Source of the DNA: Pseudomonas uvaldensis
GTDB lineage: Bacteria; Pseudomonadota; Gammaproteobacteria; Pseudomonadales; Pseudomonadaceae
NCBI RefSeq assembly: GCF_021271205.1
Contig: NZ_JAIWKS010000005.1
Coordinates: 186,001-250,000, forward strand
DNA length: 64,000 nt
Reading direction: 5' to 3'
In this document: piece by piece, positions 47,588 to 56,940 of the stretch
Position numbering within the stretch: position 1 is the first letter of the stretch
Layout: the number at the start of each line of letters is the position of its first letter
The notes under the pieces: generated by a model
Told to the model about the DNA's origin: nothing
The model's input: the letters and a program-made list of their open reading frames with translations, nothing else
Databases searched by the model: none
Position numbers and translations under genes: made by a program

Positions 47588-48541
47588 ATGAGCGTACGCG
47601 TCGGCATTGTCATGGACCCTATTGCCAGCATTTCCTACAAAAAGGATAGCTCGCTGGCCATGCTGCTGGCCGCCCAAAAGCGCGGCTGGGAGCTGTTCTA
47701 TATGGAGCAGCGCGATCTCTACCAGGCCGAAGGCCAGGCGCGGGCGCGGATGAAGCCGCTGAAAGTCTTCGCCAACCCGGAGAAATGGTTCGAACTGGGC
47801 GCCGAAAGCGATGCATTGCTGAGCGATCTGGACGTGATCCTGATGCGCAAGGATCCGCCTTTCGACATGGAGTTCGTGTACTCCACCTACCTGCTGGAAC
47901 AAGCCGAAAGCGCCGGCGTGCTGGTAGTCAACAAACCCCAGAGCCTGCGCGACTGCAACGAAAAGCTGTTCGCCACACTGTTCCCGCACTGCACGCCCCC
48001 CACCATCGTCAGCCGGCGCCCGGATGTACTGCGAGAATTCGCCGACCATCACGGCGACGTGATCCTCAAGCCGCTGGATGGCATGGGCGGGTCTTCGATC
48101 TTCCGCCACACCGCCGGCCATCCGAACCTGTCGGTGATCCTGGAAACCCTGACTCTGCACGGCCAGCAGCAGATCATGATCCAGGCGTACCTGCCGGCCA
48201 TCGTCGACGGCGACAAGCGCATCCTGATGATCGACGGCGAGCCGGTGGACTATTGCCTGGCACGCATCCCGGCGGCCGGCGAAACCCGTGGCAACCTGGC
48301 GGCCGGTGGTCGGGGCGAAGCGCGACCGCTGACCGAGAAAGACCGCTGGATCGCCGCCCAGGTCGGTCCGACCCTGCGGGAAAAAGGCCTGCTGTTCGTG
48401 GGCCTGGACGTGATCGGCGAACACCTGACGGAAATCAACGTCACCAGCCCGACCTGCATCCGCGAGATCGACAACGCCTTCGGCACCGACATCGGCGGCC
48501 TGCTGATGGATGCCATCGATCAGAAGCTCAAGGCTCGTTGA
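47588..48541 (+). CDS. gshB: Glutathione synthetase
   Basis: 317-residue ATP-grasp enzyme that joins gamma-glutamylcysteine and glycine. The N-terminus SVRVGIVMDPIASISYKKDS and the segment LKPLDGMGGSSIFR are diagnostic. Start at 47588 with GAGGA 8 bases upstream; a longer in-frame extension into the pilG region is rejected. Placed between pilG and tonB3 as in other pseudomonads. Confidence 0.97.
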   Translation: MSVRVGIVMDPIASISYKKDSSLAMLLAAQKRGWELFYMEQRDLYQAEGQARARMKPLKVFANPEKWFELGAESDALLSDLDVILMRKDPPFDMEFVYSTYLLEQAESAGVLVVNKPQSLRDCNEKLFATLFPHCTPPTIVSRRPDVLREFADHHGDVILKPLDGMGGSSIFRHTAGHPNLSVILETLTLHGQQQIMIQAYLPAIVDGDKRILMIDGEPVDYCLARIPAAGETRGNLAAGGRGEARPLTEKDRWIAAQVGPTLREKGLLFVGLDVIGEHLTEINVTSPTCIREIDNAFGTDIGGLLMDAIDQKLKAR

Positions 48542-48554
48542 TCCGGATCTGATG

Positions 48555-48614
48555 AAGGAAACCGACATTGCGTTATCATGCCCGGCCTGAAAAAAACGCG
48601 ATGCTGGTTTCCTT
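48555..48614 (+). promoter_or_regulatory. Inverted repeat flanking the tonB3 start
   Basis: AAGGAAACC (48555-48563) pairs with GGTTTCCTT (48606-48614), which ends 3 bases before the ATG at 48618. The only purine-rich AAGGA in the leader is in the far arm, so the start site lacks a free Shine-Dalgarno. Could be an mRNA fold or chance. Confidence 0.3.
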
Positions 48615-48617
48615 GTC

Positions 48618-49514
48618 ATGACCCTCCCATCCGATCTGCCCCAAGAACTCGCCCATCGCGGCGTGCGCCCGGCCGATCGCCTTGGTTTTACCTTGTTCCT
48701 GGCAGCGCTGATCCACCTGGCCCTGCTGCTGGGCGTCGGGTTTGCCACGGTCGAACCCAAGCAGATCAGCCAGACCCTGGAAATCACCCTGGCCACCTTC
48801 AAGAGCGAAACCAAGCCCAAGCAGGCGGACTTCCTGGCCCAGGATAACCAGCAGGGCAGCGGCACCCTGGAAAAGAAGGCGACCCCCAAGACCACCGAGA
48901 TCGCACCCTTCCAGGACAATCAAGTGCAAAAGGCCACCCCTGCGCCGGCAGCCAAGCCCGAAGTGCAGGAAACCGCGCCCAAGGCGGCCGTGACCACTGT
49001 GGCACCGAAGCCGAAAAAAGCCCCGGTCAAGGAAGAGGTCAAGCCCGATCCCAAGCCCAAGGCCCCGACGCCGACCTTCGACAGCGCCCAGTTGTCCAGC
49101 GACATCGCCAGCCTGGAAGCCGAACTGGCCCAGGAACAGCAGCTCTATGCCAAGCGCCCGCGCATTCACCGCTTGAGCGCCGCCTCGACCATGCGCGACA
49201 AGGGCGCCTGGTACAAGGATGAGTGGCGCAAGAAAGTCGAGCGCATCGGCAACCTCAATTACCCCGACGAAGCCCGACGCAAGCAGATCTACGGCAACCT
49301 GCGGCTGATGGTCTCGATCAACCGCGACGGTTCCTTGTATGAAGTGCTGGTGCTGGAGTCTTCCGGCCAGCCATTGCTGGACCAGGCGGCCCAGCGCATC
49401 GTGCGCCTGGCCGCGCCATTCGCGCCGTTTACCGGGGACCTGTCGGACATCGACCGCCTGGAAATCATTCGCACCTGGAAATTTGCCCGGGGTGACCGGC
49501 TTTCGAGCAACTGA
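48618..49514 (+). CDS. tonB3: TonB-family energy transducer TonB3
   Basis: 298-residue protein. One membrane helix (about 22-42), a K/P-rich periplasmic stretch (about 85-150), then a C-terminal TonB domain (about 200-298) with YPDEARRKQIYGNLRL and VLESSGQPLLDQAAQRIV. Position between gshB and yqgE matches TonB3 of P. aeruginosa, which is needed for twitching motility rather than iron uptake. The start lacks a clear Shine-Dalgarno. A REPIN follows the gene. Confidence 0.9.
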   Translation: MTLPSDLPQELAHRGVRPADRLGFTLFLAALIHLALLLGVGFATVEPKQISQTLEITLATFKSETKPKQADFLAQDNQQGSGTLEKKATPKTTEIAPFQDNQVQKATPAPAAKPEVQETAPKAAVTTVAPKPKKAPVKEEVKPDPKPKAPTPTFDSAQLSSDIASLEAELAQEQQLYAKRPRIHRLSAASTMRDKGAWYKDEWRKKVERIGNLNYPDEARRKQIYGNLRLMVSINRDGSLYEVLVLESSGQPLLDQAAQRIVRLAAPFAPFTGDLSDIDRLEIIRTWKFARGDRLSSN

Positions 49515-49530
49515 TCCACCGCAAAACCTT

Positions 49531-49623
49531 TGTGGGAGCGGGCTTGCCCGCGAAGACGGTGGCCCAGTCACAAGATAGCCATTGACTGTCCTGGCCCCTT
49601 CGCGAGCAAGCCCGCTCCCACAG
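49531..49623. repeat. REPIN between tonB3 and yqgE
   Basis: TGTGGGAGCGGGCTTGCCCG and its inverted copy CGAGCAAGCCCGCTCCCACA. Confidence 0.9.
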
Positions 49624-49665
49624 CGGGATGAGGACCCACTGCTGCATTTCCTGCACATCCCCAGC

Positions 49666-49694
49666 TTGTCAGTTCCGCCCTGCACCGCCACACT
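49666..49694 (+). promoter_or_regulatory. Candidate promoter immediately before yqgE
   Basis: TTGTCA (49666-49671), a 17-bp spacer, then CACACT (49689-49694), ending 7 bp before the ATG. If used, the yqgE message would be leaderless; no Shine-Dalgarno is seen. The -10 is weak. Confidence 0.35.
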
Positions 49695-49701
49695 AGCGCC
49701 T

Positions 49702-50271
49702 ATGAAAAATGTCAGCCCCACCTACCTCAAGCATCATTTCCTGATTGCCATGCCGCACATGGCCGATCCGAACTTTGCCCACACCTTGACCTACATCGTC
49801 GAGCACACGGCCAATGGCGCCATGGGGCTAGTGATCAATCGGCCGCAGGAGCTCAACCTGGCGGACATTCTCGAGCAGTTGCGCCCCGAAGTAGAGCCGC
49901 CATTGTTGTGCCAGCACGTCCCGATTTTCATCGGTGGCCCGGTACAGACTGACCGCGGCTTCGTGCTCCATCCGTCGGGACAGAGTTATCAGGCCACCGT
50001 GGAGCTTGATGGCATATCGCTTTCCACCTCCCAGGACGTACTGTTCGCCATTGCCGATGGCGTCGGCCCGGAAAAAAGCCTGATCGCCCTCGGTTATGCC
50101 GGTTGGGAAGCCGGGCAGCTGGAAGCCGAACTCGCCGACAACGCTTGGCTGACCTGCCCGTTCGACGCCGACATCCTGTTCAATACCAGCAGCGAACTGC
50201 GCCTGGAAGCGGCGGCCAGCCGGCTGGGTATCAACCTCAGCCTGCTGACCAGTCAGGCAGGCCACGCCTGA
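49702..50271 (+). CDS. yqgE: YqgE/AlgH family protein (DUF179)
   Basis: 189-residue cytosolic protein. FLIAMPHMADPNFAHTLTYIVEH and GPVQTDRGFVLH are family hallmarks. The AlgH name comes from an effect on alginate expression in P. aeruginosa; the biochemical function is unknown. Start at 49702; the longer frame upstream runs through a REPIN and is rejected. Overlaps ruvX by one base (TGATG). Confidence 0.93.
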   Translation: MKNVSPTYLKHHFLIAMPHMADPNFAHTLTYIVEHTANGAMGLVINRPQELNLADILEQLRPEVEPPLLCQHVPIFIGGPVQTDRGFVLHPSGQSYQATVELDGISLSTSQDVLFAIADGVGPEKSLIALGYAGWEAGQLEAELADNAWLTCPFDADILFNTSSELRLEAAASRLGINLSLLTSQAGHA

Positions 50272-50708
50272 TGGCCCTGCGTTTGCTGCTGGGATTCGAT
50301 TACGGCACCAAACAGATCGGCGTCGCGGTCGGCCAGGTCGTGACCGGGCAGGCCCGCGAGCTGTGCACGCTGAAGGCGCAGAACGGGGTGCCGGACTGGA
50401 ATCAGGTCGAAGCGCTGATCAAGGAATGGAAACCCGATGCCGTGGTGGTCGGCCTGCCACTGAACATGGACGGCACGCCCAGCGACATGTGCGTACGCGC
50501 CGAAAAGTTCGCCCGCCGGCTCAACGGCCGTTTCAACCTGCCTTTCTATACCCACGACGAACGCCTCACCACGTTCGAAGCCAAGGGCGAGCGCCAAGGG
50601 CGCGGGGGGCAGAAAGGCAGTTACCGCGACAACCCGGTGGACGCCATCGCCGCCGCCCTGCTGTTGCAGGGCTGGCTCGATGCCAATACCGCCCTGTTCG
50701 ATACCTGA
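50271..50708 (+). CDS. ruvX: Putative pre-16S rRNA nuclease / Holliday-junction resolvase-like RuvX
   Basis: 145-residue RNase H-fold protein of the YqgF family, required for 16S rRNA 5' maturation in E. coli. The active-site aspartate in LLGFDYGTKQIGVA, the YTHDERLTT segment and a final DAIAAALLLQ (with aspartate) are intact. The ATG overlaps the yqgE stop. It ends before a strong terminator. Confidence 0.95.
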   Translation: MALRLLLGFDYGTKQIGVAVGQVVTGQARELCTLKAQNGVPDWNQVEALIKEWKPDAVVVGLPLNMDGTPSDMCVRAEKFARRLNGRFNLPFYTHDERLTTFEAKGERQGRGGQKGSYRDNPVDAIAAALLLQGWLDANTALFDT

Positions 50709-50713
50709 TTTTC

Positions 50714-50740
50714 GAAAGCGCCGCCAAGGCGCTTTCTTTT
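50714..50740 (+). terminator. Rho-independent terminator between ruvX and pyrR
   Basis: GAAAGCGCC pairs with GGCGCTTTC around GCCAA, then T4. It ends the yqgE-ruvX unit, and may also work as an attenuator for read-through into pyrRBC'. Confidence 0.88.
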
Positions 50741-50790
50741 AGCGATGAACCGCGCCACTCACACCGGCCCGGAAACCTGAAGGAGCCAGC

Positions 50791-51297
50791 ATGAGCCTGC
50801 CCAATCCTGCCGAACTGATCAGTCAGATGGCGATCCGTCTCAAGGCACACCTGGAACAACGCGGCATCAGCGAGCCGCGCTATATCGGTATTCGCACCGG
50901 TGGCGTGTGGGTCGCCCAGGCCTTGCTCGAAGTATTGGGCAGCCAGTCGCCCCTGGGCACCCTGGATGTATCCTTCTACCGCGACGACTTCAGTCAGAAC
51001 GGCCTGCATCCGCAAGTGCGTCCTTCGGCGCTACCCTTCGAGATCGAGGGCCAGCACCTGGTGCTGATCGACGACGTTCTGATGAGCGGCCGAACCATCC
51101 GCGCCGCCATGAACGAGTTGTTCGACTATGGCCGCCCGGCCAGCGTGACCCTGGTCTGCCTGCTGGACCTGGACGCCGCCGAACTGCCGATTCGCCCGAA
51201 CGTGGTCGGCGCGACGCTGACGCTGGCCGCTCACGAGCGGGTCAAGCTCTTGGGCCCGACGCCGCTGCAACTCGAACTGCAAGACCTTGCCCTTTAA
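50791..51297 (+). CDS. pyrR: Bifunctional pyrimidine regulator / uracil phosphoribosyltransferase PyrR
   Basis: 168-residue PRTase-fold protein. The PRPP motif [16 protein letters not shown] is complete. In Pseudomonas PyrR controls pyrimidine genes; in Bacillus it binds leader RNA to cause attenuation. AAGGAG lies 6 bases before the start. First gene of the pyrR-pyrB-pyrC' unit, with pyrB 24 bp downstream. Confidence 0.94.
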   Translation: MSLPNPAELISQMAIRLKAHLEQRGISEPRYIGIRTGGVWVAQALLEVLGSQSPLGTLDVSFYRDDFSQNGLHPQVRPSALPFEIEGQHLVLIDDVLMSGRTIRAAMNELFDYGRPASVTLVCLLDLDAAELPIRPNVVGATLTLAAHERVKLLGPTPLQLELQDLAL

Positions 51298-51321
51298 CTG
51301 CCCTTGTAAGAGTCCATCGCG

Positions 51322-52322
<1,001 letters not shown>

Positions 52323-52326
<4 letters not shown>

Positions 52327-53594
52327 AACTCAGCATTCTCGGCGCACGCGTGATCGATCCGGCCAGCGGCCTGGATCAAGTGACCGACATTCATATCGAT
52401 GCCTGCAAGATCGCCGCGCTTGGCGCCGCACCGGCCGGCTTCACTGCCGCCCAGACCCTCGATGCCCGGGGTCTGGTGGCCGCGCCCGGTCTGGTAGACC
52501 TGAACGTCGCCCTGCGCGAGCCCGGCTACAGTCGCAAAGGCACCATTGTCAGCGAGACACACGCTGCCGCCGTCGGTGGCGTGACCAGCCTGTGCTGCCC
52601 GCCACGGACGAAACCGGTCCTGGACACGTCGGCCGTGGCCGAACTGATCCTCGACCGCGCCCGCGAAGCCGGCAACACCAAGGTGTTCCCCATTGGCGCC
52701 TTGAGCAAAGGCCTGGAAGGCGAGCAACTGGCCGAACTCATCGCCCTGCGTGACGCCGGTTGCGTGGCCTTCGGCAACGGCTTGAACAACTTCCGCAACA
52801 CCCGCACGCTGTGTCGCGCCCTGGAATACGCGGCGACCTTCGGCCTGACGGTGATCTTCAACTCGCAGGATAATGACCTGGCCGACGGCGGGCTGGCCCA
52901 CGAAGGCCCGACCGCCAGTTTCCTCGGCCTGCCCGGCATTCCGGAAACCGCCGAGACCGTGGCCCTGGCCCGGGACCTGCTGCTGGTGGAACAGAGCGGC
53001 GTGCGCGCCCACTTCAGCCAGCTCACCAGCGCTCGTGGCGCGGCGCTGATCGCCCAGGCCCAGGCTCGTGGTCTGCCGGTCACCGCTGATGTGGCGCTGT
53101 ACCAGTTAATCCTGACCGACGAAGCGCTGATCGACTTCAACAGCGTCTATCACGTCCAACCGCCCCTGCGCACCCGCGCCGACCGGGATGGCCTGCGTGA
53201 AGCCGTGAAGTCCGGCGTGATCTCGGCCATTGCCAGCCATCACCAGCCCCACGAGCGCGATGCCAAGCTGGCGCCGTTCGGTGCCACGGAGCCTGGCATC
53301 AGCAGCGTCGAATTGTTGCTACCGCTGGCCCTGACATTGGTGGAAGACGGCTTGCTGGACCTGCCGACCCTGCTGGCTCGCCTGAGCACCGGCCCGGCCC
53401 AGGCGCTGGAGCTGCCGGCTGGCAAACTGGCCGTCGGCGCGGCGGCGGACCTGGTCCTGTTCGACCCGTGCGCATCGACCGTGGCCGGCGAAGCCTGGCG
53501 CTCCAAGGGTGACAACTGCCCGTTCCTCGGTCACAGCCTGCCGGGTGTGGTGCGTTATACCTTGATGGATGGACGGATTACCCACCAGGCCTGA
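52323..53594 (+). CDS. pyrC': Dihydroorotase-like non-catalytic subunit PyrC'
   Basis: 423-residue amidohydrolase-fold protein that holds PyrB in its holoenzyme but does not hydrolyse dihydroorotate. The zinc motif HxH that follows PGLVD in active enzymes is replaced by NVA ([14 protein letters not shown]), and the later HCED-type site reads NSQDND. GTG start at 52323 overlaps the pyrB stop. The active dihydroorotase must be encoded elsewhere. Confidence 0.96.
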
Positions 53595-53610
53595 TACCGC
53601 GTCGCCTGCT

Positions 53611-53702
53611 TCGCGAGCAAGCCCGCTCCCACACTGGATCTTCAGTGATCACATATCTTGTGAGCACCCTATGATCAAATGTGGGAGCGGGCTTGCTCGC
53701 GA
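53611..53702. repeat. REPIN after pyrC', with extended arms
   Basis: TTCGCGAGCAAGCCCGCTCC and its inverted copy. Outside them GTCGCCTG (53601-53608) and CAGGCGAC (53706-53713) also pair, giving longer arms than the other copies. Confidence 0.9.
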
Positions 53703-53727
53703 ATACAGGCGACTCGGTCTTCCCGCC

Positions 53728-54156
53728 TTACTGAAAAGCCCCTCGCTTCTGCGCATTACGAATCGACACCTGATCGTTCAGCGTCCAGAAGTCATACAGC
53801 ACCCCCAGGAAGAACACCCCGCCGGTCAGCAAGTAGACGATACCGCTGAGCCACTTGCCCTGATACATGCGGTGCACACCAAAAACACCGAGAAACGTCA
53901 GCAGGATCCACGCCACGCTGTATTCGATCGGCCCCGGAGTGAAGCGCAGGTCCGCTTCGCGGTCCATGGACGGTATCAGGAACAGGTCGATCAGCCAGCC
54001 AATGCCCAGCAAGCCCAGCGTGAAGAACCAGATCGTGCCCGTCACCGGCTTGCCATAGTAGAAGCGGTGGGCACCGGTGAAACCGAAAATCCAGAGCAGA
54101 TACCCGATGACTTTGCTGTGTGTATCGTGCGCTGTGCCCTGCTGATAGTTGTTCAT
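53728..54156 (-). CDS. TM2-domain membrane protein with two tandem TM2 units
   Basis: 142-residue protein. Two copies of the TM2 pattern are visible: GYLLWIFGFTGAHRFYYGK...DLF and AWILLTFLGVFGVHRMYQGK...YDFW, each two helices around a short GxHR turn. Function of bacterial TM2 proteins is unknown. Start at 54156 with AAGAGA upstream; the longer frame upstream is not membrane-like. Stands alone, next to a REPIN. Confidence 0.88.
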   Translation of the reverse strand: MNNYQQGTAHDTHSKVIGYLLWIFGFTGAHRFYYGKPVTGTIWFFTLGLLGIGWLIDLFLIPSMDREADLRFTPGPIEYSVAWILLTFLGVFGVHRMYQGKWLSGIVYLLTGGVFFLGVLYDFWTLNDQVSIRNAQKRGAFQ

Positions 54157-54363
54157 GAATGGTCTCTTTACCTCGATAGATAAATTTGTTGGGACTTTTT
54201 GTGACTTTTTCGTGTCGAGCCGACAAGCGGTGCCTGATGATGCGAATCGGCGAAAGCCCCGGAATACGGGGGTTCTGTCGGACAATCCATACAAAATGCC
54301 GCAATTACCCGCTTTTTAGCGCCCTTTTGAATCGACAAACGGCCTCGGAATCGCAAAAAAAGC

Positions 54364-54372
54364 TGTTATAAA
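54364..54372 (+). promoter_or_regulatory. Extended -10 promoter of the NlpC/P60 gene
   Basis: TGTTATAAA, with TATAAA at 54367-54372 and a TGn extension, but no good -35. The leader would be about 25 nt and contains a four-codon ORF (ATG at 54390) whose stop overlaps the gene's start as TAATG. Confidence 0.5.
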
Positions 54373-54403
54373 GTTGCGCGCTAACCTTTATGAGCCCTGC
54401 CTA

Positions 54404-55015
54404 ATGCGTCCATTTTTCAAGACATGGCTGACCCTTTGCCTATTATTGCCCCTGGCCGCCCACGCCACCAACCGTGAGCAACGTCTTCCCAATATCAATG
54501 GCTTCACACCTAAATCCCATGTTTCTGCTCCTTCGAGCAAGAACCGGCAGAACGCCCAGCGTGTGAGCACCGCCAACAGCAAGCTGGTGCCGCCCATGGC
54601 CGCCAAGACAAGCAGCACTGTCCTGAGCCGCGCCGTGAATGTGCTTGGCACCCCTTATCGCTGGGGCGGCAGCAGTCCGAGCAAGGGTTTCGATTGCAGT
54701 GGACTGGTGAAATATGCCTTCAACGATGCCACCTTCGATCTGCCACGCACCTCCAATGCAATGGCCAGCGGGCATGGCGAGAAAGTCGATCGCAAGGACC
54801 TCAAGCCCGGCGACCTGATTTTCTTCAAGCTCAAAAGCCGTCGGGTCAATCACGTAGCGATCTACCTGGGCAACGACCGTTTTATCCATGCGCCGCGTCG
54901 TGGCAAGTCGGTGACCATCGACAATTTGAACAAACCCTACTGGGACACCCATTACGTGGTGGCCAAGCGGGTCTTGCCGAAAGAGCCGGCGGGGATGCGA
55001 GTCGTTCAGCGCTGA
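54404..55015 (+). CDS. Secreted NlpC/P60 peptidoglycan endopeptidase
   Basis: 203-residue protein with a signal peptide (about 1-21, ending AHA-TN), a disordered linker, and a C-terminal NlpC/P60 domain (from about 85). The catalytic cysteine is in GFDCSGLVKYAF, with histidines in VNHVAIYLG and FIHAP. It should cleave stem-peptide bonds of peptidoglycan in the periplasm. Start at 54404 because the signal peptide begins there; no Shine-Dalgarno is visible. Convergent with pilT across a REPIN. Confidence 0.92.
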   Translation: MRPFFKTWLTLCLLLPLAAHATNREQRLPNINGFTPKSHVSAPSSKNRQNAQRVSTANSKLVPPMAAKTSSTVLSRAVNVLGTPYRWGGSSPSKGFDCSGLVKYAFNDATFDLPRTSNAMASGHGEKVDRKDLKPGDLIFFKLKSRRVNHVAIYLGNDRFIHAPRRGKSVTIDNLNKPYWDTHYVVAKRVLPKEPAGMRVVQR

Positions 55016-55043
55016 TCCAGCGTTCAAGGCCCAGCCGATAGCC

Positions 55044-55109
55044 CCATCGCGAGCAGGCTCGCTCCCACAGGGAATGCACTCTTCTGTGGGAGCGAGCCTG
55101 CTCGCGATA
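55044..55109. repeat. REPIN between NlpC/P60 and pilT
   Basis: CCATCGCGAGCAGGCTCGCT and its inverted copy with a short spacer of 15-20 bp, at the shared end of convergent genes. Confidence 0.9.
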
Positions 55110-55126
55110 GCGTCCTCGAAACCTAC

Positions 55127-56161
55127 TTAGAAATTATCCGGCGTGCGCGCCCTCTCCCGCGCATGCTCCCGGCTGATCAGCCCCTTGCTCACCAGATCCT
55201 TCAAGCACATGTCCAGGGTCTGCATTCCCAGCGAGCCGCCAGTCTGGATGGCCGAGTACATCTGCGCCACCTTGTCTTCACGGATCAGGTTACGGATCGC
55301 CGCCGTGCCCAGCATGATTTCATGGGCCGCGACGCGACCGCCGCCGATCTTCTTGATCAGCGTCTGGGAGATCACCGCTTGCAGCGACTCCGACAGCATC
55401 GAGCGAACCATGGACTTTTCATCGCCCGGGAACACGTCCACCACCCGGTCGATGGTCTTGGCCGCCGAAGTGGTGTGCAGGGTGCCGAACACCAGGTGCC
55501 CGGTTTCAGCAGCGGTCAGCGCCAGGCGGATGGTCTCCAGGTCGCGCATCTCCCCCACCAGGATCACGTCCGGATCTTCCCGCAGGGCCGAGCGCAGAGC
55601 CGTGGAAAAACCCTGGGTGTCGCGGTGCACTTCCCGCTGGTTGATCAGGCATTTGCGCGGTTCGTGGACAAATTCGATGGGGTCTTCGATGGTGAGGATA
55701 TGGTGATGCTTATGAGTGTTGAGGTAATCGATCATCGCCGCCAGCGTAGTGGACTTGCCCGAACCGGTTGGCCCGGTCACCAGCACCAGTCCCCGGGGCG
55801 CTTCGGTCACTTTGCGAAACACATCGCCCATCCCCAGGTCTTCCATGGTCAGGACTTTCGACGGAATGGTCCGGAACACCGCTCCCGCCCCACGATTCTG
55901 GTTGAAGGCGTTGACGCGAAACCGTGCCACACCCGGTACTTCGAAGGAAAAATCGGTTTCCAGAAGCTTTTCGTAATCGACTCGCTGCCGGTCGTTCATG
56001 ATGTCGTAGATCAACTCATGGACCTGCTTGTGGTCCAGTGCCGGCAGGTTGATCCTGCGCACATCGCCGTCGACGCGGATCATTGGCGGCAGCCCGGCGG
56101 ACAGATGCAGGTCCGACGCTCCCTGTTTGGCGCTGAACGCCAGCAGTTCGGTGATATCCAT
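55127..56161 (-). CDS. pilT: Type IV pilus retraction ATPase PilT
   Basis: 344-residue hexameric secretion-ATPase-like motor that depolymerises pili. Walker A GPTGSGKST, the Asp box (TIEDPIEFVH), Walker B (DVILVGEMRD) and the C-terminal AIRNLIRE segment needed for retraction are present. Start at 56161 (MDITELLAFS) with GAGGAG 5 bases upstream. Divergent from yggS. The second motor gene pilU, usually directly after pilT in P. aeruginosa, is not there. Confidence 0.97.
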   Translation of the reverse strand: MDITELLAFSAKQGASDLHLSAGLPPMIRVDGDVRRINLPALDHKQVHELIYDIMNDRQRVDYEKLLETDFSFEVPGVARFRVNAFNQNRGAGAVFRTIPSKVLTMEDLGMGDVFRKVTEAPRGLVLVTGPTGSGKSTTLAAMIDYLNTHKHHHILTIEDPIEFVHEPRKCLINQREVHRDTQGFSTALRSALREDPDVILVGEMRDLETIRLALTAAETGHLVFGTLHTTSAAKTIDRVVDVFPGDEKSMVRSMLSESLQAVISQTLIKKIGGGRVAAHEIMLGTAAIRNLIREDKVAQMYSAIQTGGSLGMQTLDMCLKDLVSKGLISREHARERARTPDNF

Positions 56162-56217
56162 AGCGCTCCTCAATTCCAGTAGAATGCCGCGAACCTCAGA
56201 CCCGCTGGCGCTTCTTT

Positions 56218-56904
56218 ATGTCCACCATAGCAGACAACATCGCCCAGGTAGTTTCACGGATCCGCGCCGCGGAACAAGCCGCCCAACGTGCCGAACACAG
56301 CGTTCAGCTGCTGGCGGTAAGCAAGACAAAACCCGCCCAGGCCCTGCGGGAAGCCTATGCCGCCGGCTTGCGTGATTTCGGTGAGAACTACCTGCAAGAG
56401 GCACTGGGCAAGCAGGCCGAACTGACCGACCTGCCCTTGATCTGGCACTTCATCGGCCCCATTCAGTCGAACAAGACACGCGCTATCGCCGAACATTTCG
56501 CCTGGGTGCATTCCGTGGATCGCTTGAAAATTGCCCAACGCCTGTCCGAACAGCGCCCGGCCGAGTTGCCGCCGCTGAACATCTGCATCCAGGTCAACGT
56601 CAGCGGCGAAGCCAGCAAATCCGGCTGTACCCCAACGGACCTGCCAGCCCTCGCCGACGCCATCAGCGCTTTGCCGCGCCTGAGGCTGCGTGGACTGATG
56701 GCCATTCCTGAACCAACCGAAGATCGCACGGCCCAGGACACTGCCTTTGCCACTGTCCAACGCCTGCAAGCCAGCCTCGACCTGCCACTGGACACCCTGT
56801 CCATGGGCATGAGCCACGACCTCGAATCCGCCATCGCCCAGGGCGCTACCTGGGTCCGTATCGGCACGGCCCTGTTTGGCGCCCGCGACTACGGCACCCG
56901 TTAA
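56218..56904 (+). CDS. yggS: PLP-binding homeostasis protein YggS (PROSC/PLPBP family)
   Basis: 228-residue alanine-racemase-like barrel that binds pyridoxal phosphate and keeps B6 and amino-acid pools balanced. The PLP lysine is in LLAVSKTKPAQ; FIGPIQSNKTR and GMSHDLESAI are conserved. No Shine-Dalgarno is evident; a TAGAAT -10 candidate is at 56180-56185. Co-directional with proC, as in most proteobacteria. Confidence 0.95.
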   Translation: MSTIADNIAQVVSRIRAAEQAAQRAEHSVQLLAVSKTKPAQALREAYAAGLRDFGENYLQEALGKQAELTDLPLIWHFIGPIQSNKTRAIAEHFAWVHSVDRLKIAQRLSEQRPAELPPLNICIQVNVSGEASKSGCTPTDLPALADAISALPRLRLRGLMAIPEPTEDRTAQDTAFATVQRLQASLDLPLDTLSMGMSHDLESAIAQGATWVRIGTALFGARDYGTR

Positions 56905-56940
56905 CCCATGCCGACTCAACTCTTCAATCAAGGACCTGTC

